Positions 57,101 to 64,000 of a DNA stretch of 64,000 bases are shown piece after piece. Under the pieces are notes generated by a model, which saw nothing but the letters and a program-made list of their open reading frames with translations, had not been told where the DNA came from and ran no database searches. The stretch spans positions 20,130-84,129 of the forward strand of contig CAZPKH010000002.1 in the NCBI GenBank assembly GCA_964587165.1. Reading direction: 5' to 3'. Source of the DNA: CAZPKH01 sp964587165 (GTDB lineage Bacteria; Bacteroidota; Bacteroidia; Bacteroidales; Muribaculaceae). Both the position numbers and the translations under genes were made by a program. Position 1 is the stretch's first letter; the number at the start of each line of letters is the position of its first letter.

Positions 57101-57530
57101 GGGCTGCATTGATCAGATCCTGAAATTTGACATCCTGGCTCGAGCCCCACTCTTTGCGGCTCTCGTAGCGGATGTCGACGTTCTGAAAGTCCATGGCATG
57201 ATAGCCGTGGAAGTCGGTACCGGAGCAGTTCTGCACCACAGGAGTGATCCAGATAGCGGTGAAACCGAGAGCCTTGATGTAGTCAAGCTTGTCGATAAGG
57301 CCCTTGAAGTCGCCGCGCCAGTCGGGGTCGTTGTTGGCGATCTGCACGTGCTGGTAATCCCAGCCGCACACATTGTTCATCGGGTCGCCGTCGTAGAAGC
57401 GCGTTGTCATCGCGAAGTAGATGGTCTCGTCGCGGAAGTCATTGCGGTCACCTACGAAGGTCGCAGCATTAGCCGCGAATGTAGCAAATGCCATAACAAG
57501 TGCTACAAAGAAACTCGTAAATTTCCTCAT
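54171..57530 (-). CDS. Secreted modular alpha-amylase (GH13) with starch-binding modules and T9SS-like C-terminus
   Basis: An 1119-residue extracellular amylase with a signal peptide (MRKFTSFFVALVMAFATFA, cleavage near FAANA). The GH13 barrel covers about residues 30-570: nucleophile Asp in VDGFRIDTTGHI (about 280), acid/base Glu in MFGECCQ (about 321) and the third Asp in VTYVDSHDY (about 452). Next come repeated beta modules: two CBM26-like starch-binding modules (NLYAWEGATQFNGAWPG near 815 and NAYCWDDNHKEGNAFSGAWP near 985) and chitobiase-C-terminal-like segments (VISASPRSGTMFRDELMVT). The last 70 residues (VQAVRLDG to YELPRGFYIVNGVKVII, read separately) resemble a type IX secretion C-terminal region. 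It probably degrades starch or glycogen. Confidence 0.9.
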   Translation of the reverse strand: MRKFTSFFVALVMAFATFAANAATFVGDRNDFRDETIYFAMTTRFYDGDPMNNVCGWDYQHVQIANNDPDWRGDFKGLIDKLDYIKALGFTAIWITPVVQNCSGTDFHGYHAMDFQNVDIRYESRKEWGSSQDVKFQDLINAAHAKGMKIILDIVLNHTGNFGEKGLQELFYRSQNIKDQANVSASIIPNYDKLPSNYNDLDGTAQYAARFPYLKNNNGKNLDTHNYYHHSGNSWNWDLPNRWWGQIAGDCVDLNTENPAVAKYLVDCYAKFIEMGVDGFRIDTTGHISRLTFNTSFIPQFNALAEQYKDKRTDGKAFFMFGECCQRFQGSVTYRDQPNLSSYYYQWKSPQNLVDQWNWDASFWDNQVILDGQNFVQGNMKLCEQEPSTTQTSDNVLMKNGAWHEPDYSQYSGFSTIDFPSHYGFNNADYVVNLAKGGDKYYNDASYLVTYVDSHDYCPGPNDLTRFNGGTAQWAENLSLMFTFRGIPCVYYGSEVEFKKGAKVDGGGTDTPVKDTGRAYFGTYLEGNVSASDFGEYTASGNVAKTLNADLAQHIIRLNKIRAAVPALRKGQYTFDGCSANGGWAFKRAYKTSYALVALNGGASFSNVPNGNYVDIVTGKTYNVTNGSVTVDAPKSKGQVRVLVKDWNGGKVGEDGKFIYTTTSVPKGGSVEFTDPGTTQYYTADDAVGQPSVKFSPSGTSFKTETLSVTATLSEGATTGWFKVGNNAQVNLTPGESKQFTVGSGMAFGESVTVTWGADSYTGKETYRKVDPNAVITVYVTAPSAPNLYAWEGATQFNGAWPGKTLTNTEVIDGRTFWYMSFPDVQESLSIIFNNGGQQTADITGITGDVYFEYDGGSTATEIEVNPGPKAPVISASPRSGTMFRDELMVTLTASPATDIYYTLNGSQASASSTRYTGPIKLTATTTINAYAKNEVGETRTSFTYTKTDGELVTEWHAYFDNSASNWGTVNAYCWDDNHKEGNAFSGAWPGKSLTEKVAYEGKQLFHYYFTPDKELSNPKIIFNGNGQQTGDLTLENGGIYNNTGLIGRFVESIDAIGQTVGLKVYAQGFRLVIDSEAPTTVQAVRLDGTMTLLPVNEGLNYYELPRGFYIVNGVKVII

Positions 57531-57619
57531 GGGATAAAAAAGGTGAAAATGTGAAAAAATGTAGGATAATGATAATAATCTCAGGACAAAAGTGTATCTG
57601 CAGTTGCCCTATTTGGAGG

Positions 57620-57651
57620 CAAAGGTACTAAAAACTTATCAATTGCACAAA
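57620..57651 (-). promoter_or_regulatory. Promoter for the amylase gene
   Basis: Minus-strand TTTG (57648-57651), 20-nt spacer, TACCTTTG (57620-57627). The predicted start is near 57613, giving a leader of about 83 nt. The leader (57531-57613) has no obvious riboswitch. Confidence 0.8.
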
Positions 57652-57713
57652 CTCATTCTCACATAAAAACTTATTTTTAACAATTAAGTACTCTTACTCT
57701 GGCAAAATAATTT

Positions 57714-57748
57714 GAGGCTGCCCCCATTTTCATGCATGGAGCAGCCTC
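57714..57748 (-). terminator. Terminator of the TPR gene
   Basis: GAGGCTGC (57714-57721) pairs with GCAGCCTC (57741-57748). On the minus strand it is followed by AAATTATTTTG. It starts 28 nt past the TPR stop codon and separates the TPR gene from the amylase promoter. Confidence 0.8.
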
Positions 57749-57775
57749 GAAAGGGATAAATATCAGTAGAACCTG

Positions 57776-59407
57776 TTATTTGAGATTCTTCAGATAATTG
57801 CTGATGTCGGTGTTGTCGGGATCGAGCTGGAGGTACTTCTCGAAATATGAGCGGCTTGTCTGCTTGTCGCCATTCTCGAGATAGTAATTGCCGAGCACAC
57901 CGTAAGCAGCAAGGAGGGCCGATTTACGCTGAGCGGCTTCAGCAGGATCAGCGGTGTAAAGCTCTACCATCTTCTCGTAGCACTGAGCGGCTTCGGCTGT
58001 CACTTTACCCTGAGCCACCTGAATGAGCTGGGCTTTGGTGCGGTAGAGTGTACCCTGCTCGGGGGCTTTCTCGATAGCCTGATCGATAGCAGCGATACCG
58101 AGGTTAGCGTTCTCTACTTTCAGAGGCGAGTCTTCTGCGTGCTCGGGCGAGAGAGCGGCGTTGAAGTAGCGGCGGGCAAGGATATAGAGATCCTGAGTCT
58201 TGGTGTTGCCGGCATCAACATACTGCTGCTGCATCTCGGCGGCTTTCATATACTGCTCGGCAGCGGTGTAAGCCTCGGAGATCTTCGAAAGGAGCTCGGT
58301 GCGCTGGGGGTTGAACTGGAGAGCTTTCTCGTATGCTGCCACAGCATCCTGAGCGCGACCTTTGATCTCGATCAGCGCGTCGCCATACATGTCGTAGTCT
58401 TTGTAGTTGAGGTCGGCACCGGGTATTGAGAAGAGCTTCTCGCCGGCAGCCACAGCCTCCTCGTAGCGTTTGAGGTCGACGAGATCGTACATCTTCATAC
58501 GCCACATGTAGAAGTTGTTCGGATCCTGCGAAATCACTTTCTCAGCCACTTTAAGCGACTCCTCATAGCGCTTGCCGAAGTAAAGCAGTCCGGCATAGCG
58601 CTGCTCGTCGCGCTGGAAGTGGTTGGGGTTGTTCATGTATTTGGAGTACTGCTCGGCGGCCATGGTAAGCTGCTCATTCTCATAGTACTTCTCGGCGAGC
58701 TCACGCTGAGCGAGTGCCGATGTGGGGAGCTTGTCGTTGAGCTCTTTGAGGCGGTCGATGGCATACGAGGGGTTGATGCGGAAGTATGTGTTGGCATACT
58801 TCACGTAAGCCTCGGGGTTCACACGGTCGCCGCGCTCCTCGGCCATACGCATGGCTGTCTCGTAGAGACCTGCAGCCTCACCGGGATTTACACCTGCGAG
58901 CATGTCGCCCTGCAGCATGTAGATAGCAGGTTCGGAATATTTTGATTTTTTGAAACCTTTGTCGATGTTCTTCTGTATCTCCTTGGCGTAAAGGGTAGGG
59001 TCTACATTATAATATGCACGAGCAATGGCAGCATAGACCGAAGCATCCTTGTCGGCAGCTTTCTCGGCATCCTTAAACATGGTTTCAGCCGTTTTCTTGT
59101 CGCCCTCGCGCAGAGCCAACTCGCCGATACCAACTTTGTTGAACGGATCTGCAGGATTGGCGGCGAGACCTTTCTCGAAGTTTGCGCGAGCTGCGGCCTG
59201 ATCTCCTTTCTGGAGGTCGATGCAACCCAGATAGAAATAACTTACGGCTTTGTCGGTGGAGGAGTCGTTGAGAGTGTTGTCGAGGATGATTTTGGCTTCT
59301 TCAAGACGTGAGGCGTTGTAGTAGTCCACACCATCCTGATAGCCACCTTGCGCCATCGCTGAGAAAGCGCAACCAAGCATAAGAGATGCTACAAATTTGA
59401 ATTTCAT
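57776..59407 (-). CDS. TPR-repeat periplasmic protein
   Basis: A 543-residue protein with a signal peptide (MKFKFVASLMLGCAFSAMAQ). At least eight TPR-like helix pairs follow, seen as repeated W/Y-A-F-P-spaced blocks: DKAVSYFYLGCIDLQKGDQA, ANPADPFNKVGIGELALREG and YEEAVAAGEKLFSIPGADL. The C-terminal pair is NYYLENGDKQTSRSYFEKYL. No enzymatic motif. It is probably a protein-interaction scaffold. It lies 173 nt downstream of the PstS-like gene; in other Bacteroidota genomes I recall a TPR gene of this type following exbB-exbD-tonB-PstS. A weak hairpin (59500-59526) sits in the gap. Confidence 0.82.
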   Translation of the reverse strand: MKFKFVASLMLGCAFSAMAQGGYQDGVDYYNASRLEEAKIILDNTLNDSSTDKAVSYFYLGCIDLQKGDQAAARANFEKGLAANPADPFNKVGIGELALREGDKKTAETMFKDAEKAADKDASVYAAIARAYYNVDPTLYAKEIQKNIDKGFKKSKYSEPAIYMLQGDMLAGVNPGEAAGLYETAMRMAEERGDRVNPEAYVKYANTYFRINPSYAIDRLKELNDKLPTSALAQRELAEKYYENEQLTMAAEQYSKYMNNPNHFQRDEQRYAGLLYFGKRYEESLKVAEKVISQDPNNFYMWRMKMYDLVDLKRYEEAVAAGEKLFSIPGADLNYKDYDMYGDALIEIKGRAQDAVAAYEKALQFNPQRTELLSKISEAYTAAEQYMKAAEMQQQYVDAGNTKTQDLYILARRYFNAALSPEHAEDSPLKVENANLGIAAIDQAIEKAPEQGTLYRTKAQLIQVAQGKVTAEAAQCYEKMVELYTADPAEAAQRKSALLAAYGVLGNYYLENGDKQTSRSYFEKYLQLDPDNTDISNYLKNLK

Positions 59408-59499
59408 ATCTGTGTATAGTTTAGGTTTTATTTCAAGAGCTGAAGAGGGGAGATGCTATTGGAAGAACGCAGAGTTTATCACAATATTATAGACGACCG

Positions 59500-59526
59500 A
59501 AAGCCCTCTTGGTTTAAGAAGGCTTT
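59500..59526 (-). other. Weak hairpin between the PstS-like and TPR genes
   Basis: AAAGCC (59500-59505) pairs with GGCTTT (59521-59526), with a C-A mismatch and four further pairs before a 5-nt loop. There is no U tract. It may attenuate or stabilise the message between the two genes; otherwise 59408-59580 shows nothing I can name. Confidence 0.4.
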
Positions 59527-59580
59527 GCGGTGTATCGGTAAGGATGATTTATCGAATGTGTCACTCGTCATACCGTTATA

Positions 59581-60570
59581 TCAGTTGAGCTGCACCATGC
59601 GGGTGCTTTCGAATATCGCCGGCAGGATACCCGAAGCCTGTATCAGCTTCTGTCCCTGCACACCGGTCACGAAAGAGTAGAATCCGTGAGTGAGGGTGCC
59701 GTTTGTAGCGGTGATGATCATATATACCGGGCGATAGAGAGGATAGTCGCCACTGTAGATGTATGCCTGATAAGGTTTGTAGGCAGTCACCTGATTGTTG
59801 CCACGCACCTTTATTACCTTGATCTTACTGTTAAACTCGTTCGGTATTGTATCGTTCTGCTGATTTACGAGTTCAGCCTGCAGTTTGGCTCGTTCGCTCA
59901 CCGGCACATCGGTGGTGCGCAGGTCGGAGCTTATCCAGTTGACACCTATTATACCGATAGCGTTGCGGTTTGCAGCCACGTAATCAAACACCGCCTGAGG
60001 CGATCCCTGAGCGCCGACGTTAGGCCCGAACGGCTTGCCGTCCATCACCGAGTCGGTCATATATTTCACCGTGCTCGAACCGTTGGAATCGAAAACCACC
60101 TTTATCGACCCTAAATCTGACGGCTCAATATCCTGCCAGGATGTATACTTGCCTGTAAGGATCTCGCCGATCTCCTTGCGCGAAAGCACATTTACGGGGT
60201 TCTCCGGGTTTACTATCACAGCTATCGCGTCAACAGCAATCTTGTGCTGGCGCACATTAATGTCGAGCGACTTGAGGTAGCTGAGCTCCTTGTCGTTGAG
60301 CTGACGGGATATTACGATACATTTTGTCTTGCTGTCGAGCAGGGAGTCGACGGCCGCTTTCTCGTCAGAATAATACGGTATGATACTCGACCCTTTGTAG
60401 ATGTATTCGTACACACCTATCTCGTCGTCGATGATATTCTGAAAGCTGGCATCCGCTACAAGCGTGGCGATGCCCGACGTGCTCGACGAAGTGACCTTCT
60501 TGTCGCACGAACTGAAGGCAACGGTCGATGCCACAGCTATAGCGGCTGCTATAAATACAGATCTTTTCAT
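59581..60570 (-). CDS. PstS-like phosphate-binding lipoprotein
   Basis: 329 residues from the start at 60570, chosen because it begins a lipoprotein signal (MKRSVFIAAAIAVASTVAFS with Cys in FSSC at residue 22); an ATG at 60597 would add nine residues. The fold is a type II periplasmic binding protein: VADASFQNIIDDEIGVYEYI, CIVISRQLNDKELSYL, VDAIAVIVNPENPVNVLSRK, and SNGSSTVKYMTDSV as a phosphate-loop-like block. It resembles PstS of ABC phosphate import, but no pstCAB genes are adjacent. It is sandwiched between a small membrane protein (23 nt) and a TPR protein, a set I associate with ExbBD-TonB operons. Confidence 0.85.
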   Translation of the reverse strand: MKRSVFIAAAIAVASTVAFSSCDKKVTSSSTSGIATLVADASFQNIIDDEIGVYEYIYKGSSIIPYYSDEKAAVDSLLDSKTKCIVISRQLNDKELSYLKSLDINVRQHKIAVDAIAVIVNPENPVNVLSRKEIGEILTGKYTSWQDIEPSDLGSIKVVFDSNGSSTVKYMTDSVMDGKPFGPNVGAQGSPQAVFDYVAANRNAIGIIGVNWISSDLRTTDVPVSERAKLQAELVNQQNDTIPNEFNSKIKVIKVRGNNQVTAYKPYQAYIYSGDYPLYRPVYMIITATNGTLTHGFYSFVTGVQGQKLIQASGILPAIFESTRMVQLN

Positions 60571-60593
60571 ATAGCGTGTGTTTCTTGCCGTGA

Positions 60594-60839
60594 TCAATTA
60601 TAGGGCGAATCTACACCTTTATACTGACGCCATGCACGGAAGATACCGTAGATTATCAACAGTACGCCTGCCGTCCAGCGGAGCCATGCCCAGTCGCCGC
60701 TTATCCAGGGGAATGCGTCGCAGAGCAGCGCCACACCCATACCCACGTATACTACGATCATGATGATGCCGAAAATGGCATTGATACCCAGTTTCGTGGC
60801 TTTTGCGCCGCGGTTATCATTAGTCTTTAATTCGCTCAT
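60594..60839 (-). CDS. Small membrane protein of the PstS-TPR block
   Basis: An 81-residue protein with two membrane helices at about 19-39 and 50-65 (IFGIIMIVVYVGMGVALLCD and WTAGVLLIIYGIFRAW), a charged N-terminus (MSELKTNDNRGAKATK) and the tail RAWRQYKGVDSPYN. I recall a similar small protein with an R-x-x-R-Q-x-K-G tail between tonB and the PstS-like gene in Bacteroides. Here it starts the visible block 23 nt before the PstS-like gene. Function unknown; no ExbB, ExbD or TonB is adjacent. Confidence 0.72.
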   Translation of the reverse strand: MSELKTNDNRGAKATKLGINAIFGIIMIVVYVGMGVALLCDAFPWISGDWAWLRWTAGVLLIIYGIFRAWRQYKGVDSPYN

Positions 60840-61029
60840 AATTAAATAATTTAAAACGGTTAAACTTTATTGCGGAGTAATAACCTCCGATTTATAAATT
60901 TAACATTTCAGCCGTAGATAAAGTTCACCCGATCGCGTAAGAAAATCAGAGTAGTGCGCTCGGATTTTTGCGAGCGTAAAGATACGACAATTATATTAAC
61001 AGTTTGGCTAATAAACGTTAAAAAAGCGG
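60840..61029. other. Leader region before the small membrane protein gene, two hairpins
   Basis: CGGAG/CTCCG (60873-60877/60885-60889) and CGCTCG/CGAGCG (60957-60962/60971-60976) can form hairpins. Minus-strand TATCTTTA (60977-60984) is one base off a -7 element, without a good TTTG upstream. No gene is supported here. Confidence 0.45.
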
Positions 61030-61061
61030 AGTGGAGAACCCCCATATTAGGGCTCTCCACT
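61030..61061 (-). terminator. Terminator of the rprX-rprY operon
   Basis: AGTGGAGAACCC (61030-61041) pairs with GGGCTCTCCACT (61050-61061) over 12 positions with one A-C mismatch and an 8-nt loop. The minus strand continues CCGCTTTTTTAAC. It begins 21 nt past the rprY stop. Confidence 0.88.
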
Positions 61062-61081
61062 TATACGGATCATAGCGTTCT

Positions 61082-61792
61082 TCACTTGGCGCTGTCGCCG
61101 GCTTCGGGAGCAATCAGCTTATACCCCTTGCCATGGATGTTGATGATCTCGATCGACGGATCCTCGCGCAGATGCTTGCGCAGCTTGGTGATGTAAACAT
61201 CCATTGAGCGAGCGTTAAAGTAGTTGTCGTCGATCCAGATAGTCTTCAGAGCGAAGTTGCGCTCGAGTATCTCGTTGACATGCGCGCAGAGCAGGCTCAG
61301 AAGTTCGCTCTCCTTGGTGGTGAGCTTTGTGGTCTTGTCGCCGGATATGAGCACCTGCTTCTGGGTGTCGAAGGTAAACTTACCGATCTTGTACATGGTG
61401 ATCTCCTTACCCTTCTTGCCACGCACGCGGCGAAGTATAGCCTCGATACGGAACACCAGCTCCTCCATCGAGAACGGCTTGGTGATATAGTCGTCGGCGC
61501 CGATCTTGAACCCCTCGAGTATATCCTCCTTGAGCGATTTGGCAGTAAGGAAAATGATAGGCACTTCGGAGTTGACGGTACGTATCTCCTGTGCCAGAGC
61601 GAAGCCGTCCTTCTTCGGCATCATCACATCAAGCACACACAGATCGTATTTACCCTTGAGAAACGCCTTATAGCCGCTCTCACCATCCGAGAAGAGGTCG
61701 GCGTTATACCCCTTGGCCTGAAGATATTCGCGAAGCAGCATTCCGAGATTCTCGTCATCTTCGCACAGTAGGATTCGCAGTTTTTCGTCCAT
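61082..61792 (-). CDS. rprY: Response regulator RprY, OmpR family
   Basis: A 236-residue DNA-binding regulator. The receiver domain has the acidic pocket CEDDENLGM (residues 10-18), the phospho-acceptor D55 in LCVLDVMMPKKDGF, and the conserved Lys in IFLTAKSLKED. A winged-helix OmpR-type domain covers about 135-232 (TTKESELLSLLCAHVNEIL and VYITKLRKHLREDPSIEI). RprXY was first described in Bacteroides fragilis. It follows the kinase gene rprX by 50 nt and shares its terminator. Target genes cannot be inferred here. Confidence 0.93.
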   Translation of the reverse strand: MDEKLRILLCEDDENLGMLLREYLQAKGYNADLFSDGESGYKAFLKGKYDLCVLDVMMPKKDGFALAQEIRTVNSEVPIIFLTAKSLKEDILEGFKIGADDYITKPFSMEELVFRIEAILRRVRGKKGKEITMYKIGKFTFDTQKQVLISGDKTTKLTTKESELLSLLCAHVNEILERNFALKTIWIDDNYFNARSMDVYITKLRKHLREDPSIEIINIHGKGYKLIAPEAGDSAK

Positions 61793-61842
61793 AGTTCACG
61801 ATATTTTGATGGTTAATATTCTCTTTATATCTAATTTTACGA

Positions 61843-63375
61843 TTACTCTTTATCAGCACAGGTGGGGAATACGAGTATAAACTTGGTGCCGTGGCCCGGC
61901 TCGCTCTCCACGCTGATCTGGCCGTGCATCTCCGTCACCATCTTGTGCACGTAAGCCAGCCCCAGGCCGAACCCCTTCACATCATGGCGATTGCCGGTCG
62001 ACACACGGTAGAACTTCTCGAATATCTTCTTCAGATCATCGCGACGTATACCGATACCGTTGTCCTCCACCACGATCTTCACACGGTTGCCCGGCAGATC
62101 GCGGGTGGCCACCGTCAGCCGCAGAGGAGTGTCCTCGCGACGGTATTTCACAGCATTGTCCAGCAGATTGAAGATCACGTTAGTGAAGTGCATCTCGTCG
62201 ACATTCACAATCGAATCTTGCGCCGCCAGCTTCGCCTCGATCTGTCCGCCGTACTTCTCCACTTTTAGTTTGAAAGTGCCGGTGATCGATGCAATAGCAC
62301 TGTTCACATCCACATCCGTCAGACGCAGAGTGGCTCGTTGCCGATCAAACATCGACATCTGAAGTACCTTTTCGACCTGAAAACGCAGACGCTTGGTCTC
62401 ATCATTTATCACCTCCGAGATATGTTGCAGCATAGTGGGCGATTTGAGCACCGACGAATCGTTGAGCATCTGCGCCGCCAGCGAAATAGTCGAAATAGGA
62501 GTCTTGAACTCGTGGGTCATATTGTTGATGAAATCATTCTTCATCTCAGTCAGTTTCTTCTGACGGAAAGCCACGATTATGGTATAGAGGAAAATAATAA
62601 GCAAAATAAGCGTGAATGCCAGCGAAGGTATCATAAACTTAATCGAAGAGAAAATAAAATCCTTTTTCGACGGAAAATACACCTTCAGATAGTTCATCTT
62701 CGACTGCGGATCGTTCGGAAACAGCGTCTGAACAAACATATTGTGCGAATTCATCGATCCGGCATTGCTGCTGTAGCCCGGTGTATGATATATCAACGCA
62801 CCGTTGCGATTTGCCACGGCAAACTCAAACGGCAGCATTATCCCGTTGTTCTCCAGCTCAGTGCGCAGATAGTAGCTCACCGTAGCCGAATCGGCACGTT
62901 CTGCGATCGGACGATTGCTTGCCTGATTCAGAATCGTCAGGATCACCTCGTCGAGCATACCCTTCTGGTATATATACTGTCCCCGGAGCACCTCCTGCAT
63001 ATTGCGGTAACTGTCCTTATGGCTGGCAGGCGTACCGATAGCAATCGGAGTGCCTATATTTCCCCGCAGCGTAAGATTACCCTGCACACCTTCGGCCGTA
63101 GTGAACGAGTAATTAATCGAACTCGGAGCCCCGCCCGAAGTAGAGCGCGGCATAAACGACGACTCAAACCGCATCGCATCCGCCTCCAGAAAATGTTTGG
63201 TCTCATCCTGTTCAAGCGTCGTAGTCACCGCATAAAGCGACCGGCGCACACCTTCGGCAAACTGATCGTTGCGCATACTCACCATATTGCTCATATAGGT
63301 GATCTGCGCCGATAGCAGCCCCAGAAAAGTCAGAGCCATTATTATGGTAAGCAGCCAGATAGTTTGCTTCTTCAT
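61843..63375 (-). CDS. rprX: Sensor histidine kinase RprX
   Basis: A 510-residue membrane kinase. Helices are at about 5-25 and 244-269, with a roughly 215-residue extracytoplasmic sensor between them (VRRSLYAVTTTLEQDETKHF to FPSKKDF). The phospho-acceptor is H288 in FINNMTHEFKTPIST. The ATPase domain has N box NVIFNLLDNAVKYR, G1 VEDNGIGI and G2 KGFGLGLAYVHKMV. It is the first gene of rprXY. The sensed signal is not known. No promoter with both elements was found directly upstream; TATAATTTG (minus strand, near 63430) is an imperfect -7 candidate. Confidence 0.93.
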   Translation of the reverse strand: MKKQTIWLLTIIMALTFLGLLSAQITYMSNMVSMRNDQFAEGVRRSLYAVTTTLEQDETKHFLEADAMRFESSFMPRSTSGGAPSSINYSFTTAEGVQGNLTLRGNIGTPIAIGTPASHKDSYRNMQEVLRGQYIYQKGMLDEVILTILNQASNRPIAERADSATVSYYLRTELENNGIMLPFEFAVANRNGALIYHTPGYSSNAGSMNSHNMFVQTLFPNDPQSKMNYLKVYFPSKKDFIFSSIKFMIPSLAFTLILLIIFLYTIIVAFRQKKLTEMKNDFINNMTHEFKTPISTISLAAQMLNDSSVLKSPTMLQHISEVINDETKRLRFQVEKVLQMSMFDRQRATLRLTDVDVNSAIASITGTFKLKVEKYGGQIEAKLAAQDSIVNVDEMHFTNVIFNLLDNAVKYRREDTPLRLTVATRDLPGNRVKIVVEDNGIGIRRDDLKKIFEKFYRVSTGNRHDVKGFGLGLAYVHKMVTEMHGQISVESEPGHGTKFILVFPTCADKE

Positions 63376-63574
63376 CGTATCATTCCTTAATCGAAAGTCG
63401 GACGACGGTACACACCCGTCACAAATTATATAATGTTAACAAATCAAAGGCATAAATGTTGACACAACCGACAAATATTAAACCGACTTAATTAACACTT
63501 GAGTGCAAATTTAACATAAAAATCTTAATTACCCAACAATCAAATCCGAAAAACCGGCAAAAACCACCAAAAAA

Positions 63575-63605
63575 TTTGCGACGGCCCAAAAAATATGTAT
63601 CTTTG
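63575..63605 (+). promoter_or_regulatory. Promoter for the tRNA-Gln/tRNA-Gly transcript
   Basis: TTTG (63575-63578), 19-nt spacer, TATCTTTG (63598-63605). The predicted start is near 63612, about 33 nt before the tRNA-Gln 5' end. Confidence 0.8.
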
Positions 63606-63644
63606 CACCCGACTTGAGGCGAAAGCCTGGGTCCGTATGGGGAT

Positions 63645-63715
63645 TGTCTCATGGTGTAATGGTAGCACTGCAGTTTTTGGTTCTGCCTGTCCAGGTTCGA
63701 ATCCTGGTGAGACAA
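63645..63715 (+). tRNA. tRNA-Gln (anticodon TTG)
   Basis: A 71-nt cloverleaf: acceptor TGTCTCA/TGAGACA with a U1-A72 pair typical of bacterial tRNA-Gln, D arm GTGT/GCAC, anticodon stem GCAGT/TCTGC with a U-U pair at 31:39, loop TTTTGGT giving anticodon TTG, and T arm CCAGG-TTCGAAT-CCTGG. The discriminator is A and no CCA is encoded. Confidence 0.95.
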
Positions 63716-63766
63716 CAATACAGCTATCCGGCGGCGGAACAAGCCGACGCATCGGTGGCGACAAAC

Positions 63767-63839
63767 GCGGTAGTGGCTCAGTTGGTAGAGCATTGGCTTC
63801 CCAAGCCGAGGGTCGCGGGTTCGAGCCCCGTCTACCGCT
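63767..63839 (+). tRNA. tRNA-Gly (anticodon CCC)
   Basis: A 73-nt cloverleaf: acceptor GCGGTAG/CTACCGC, D arm GCTC/GAGC, anticodon arm TTGGC-TTCCCAA-GCCGA giving anticodon CCC, and T arm GCGGG-TTCGAGC-CCCGT. The discriminator is T and no CCA is encoded. It is 51 nt downstream of tRNA-Gln on the same transcript and reads GGG codons. Confidence 0.95.
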
Positions 63840-63852
63840 CCAATTCACAAAC

Positions 63853-63892
63853 GAGGCTGTCTGACAATCAATGTTAGGCAGCCTCCTTTTTT
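63853..63892 (+). terminator. Terminator of the tRNA-Gln/tRNA-Gly transcript
   Basis: A 14-bp stem (one G-U pair in the middle and another in the upper part) formed by 63853-63866 and 63872-63885 with a 5-nt loop, followed by CTTTTTT. It starts 13 nt after the tRNA-Gly 3' end. The remaining bases to 64000 are G/C-rich and show no gene or site that I can support. Confidence 0.9.
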
Positions 63893-64000
63893 GTGTTTGG
63901 TATTTCGGCGCCAGCCCCCCATGTGTCACTCGGAGGGGAGGGGATTGAAGCTGACTATGCTGCCGAAGGGGGGGGAGCGGCAAGACGGTAAGACAATCCG

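Noticed and set aside
59453..59680. A 75-codon plus-strand frame spanning the PstS-TPR gap
   Set aside because: No promoter with correct spacing, no similarity that I recognise, and it overlaps the PstS-like gene 3' end in antisense.
1..64000. CRISPR array, insertion sequence, prophage or integrative element
   Set aside because: No regularly spaced repeats, no transposase, integrase or phage structural genes, and gene content is conserved core metabolism. tRNA genes at 33330 and 63645-63839 show no flanking partial duplication that would mark an attachment site.
63893..64000. Possible start of another gene at the right edge
   Set aside because: The last ~110 bases are G-rich with no convincing start codon, frame or motif, so nothing is annotated.

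Overview
The window is a chromosomal core region of a Bacteroidota bacterium, order Bacteroidales, and most likely a Muribaculaceae-type gut commensal. The evidence is Bacteroidales-specific families (DUF4293, DUF4494, DUF4835, GSCFA, a MurF-Alr fusion, GlnN-type glutamine synthetase, RprX/RprY), moderately high GC, almost no Shine-Dalgarno sites, and repeated Bacteroidota-type promoters (TTTG, 19-20 nt, TAnnTTTG). The family-level placement is an inference from recall; the order-level placement is firmer. No rRNA, IS element, prophage, CRISPR array or integrase was seen, and no gap between genes exceeds about 300 bases.

Layout: 1-4550 (minus) dedA-rpe-ftsK-lolA-trxB. 4712-8415 (minus) a four-subunit 2-oxoacid:ferredoxin oxidoreductase followed by a lipid kinase. 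8499-12971 (minus) tatA-tatC-ychF-esterase, then yhhQ and a HAD phosphatase, with a preQ1-I-like riboswitch in front of yhhQ. 13155-19467 (plus) dapF-dapL and glnN with a PurF-like amidotransferase. 19597-25511 (minus) envelope genes: DUF4293, MurF-Alr, GSCFA, and a PorE-like OmpA lipoprotein. 25780-33177 (minus) parE-coaD-S41-SDR, an MFS carrier, YggS and DUF4494. 33330-38872 (minus) tRNA-Thr, pgm, pncB, pncA and an MFS carrier. 39047-39721 (plus) aquaporin. 39778-47922 (minus) murI-dnaN-exonuclease-coaBC-DUF4835-recN-rlmB and an esterase. 48034-52530 (plus) glycosyltransferase, RseC-like, phosphoribosyltransferase, HAD phosphatase, cysE and cysK. 52519-63375 holds holA, a solitary HsdR N-terminal-domain protein (plus), a large modular alpha-amylase, TPR, PstS-like and small membrane proteins, and rprXY. 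63645-63839 (plus) tRNA-Gln and tRNA-Gly.

Most of this is housekeeping: lysine/diaminopimelate, glutamine, cysteine, CoA, NAD and peptidoglycan precursor synthesis, replication and repair. No complete new defence or mobile system is visible. The most useful leads are (1) the preQ1-I-like aptamer whose 3' strand ends three bases before the yhhQ start codon, (2) the overlapping glycosyltransferase/RseC/phosphoribosyltransferase/HAD cassette transcribed into cysE-cysK, which could make a PRPP-derived riboside, (3) a tRNA-Thr(CGT) with two A-C mismatches whose promoter lies inside a near-perfect inverted repeat, and (4) a PorE-like lipoprotein operon together with an amylase carrying a C-terminal region like a T9SS signal.
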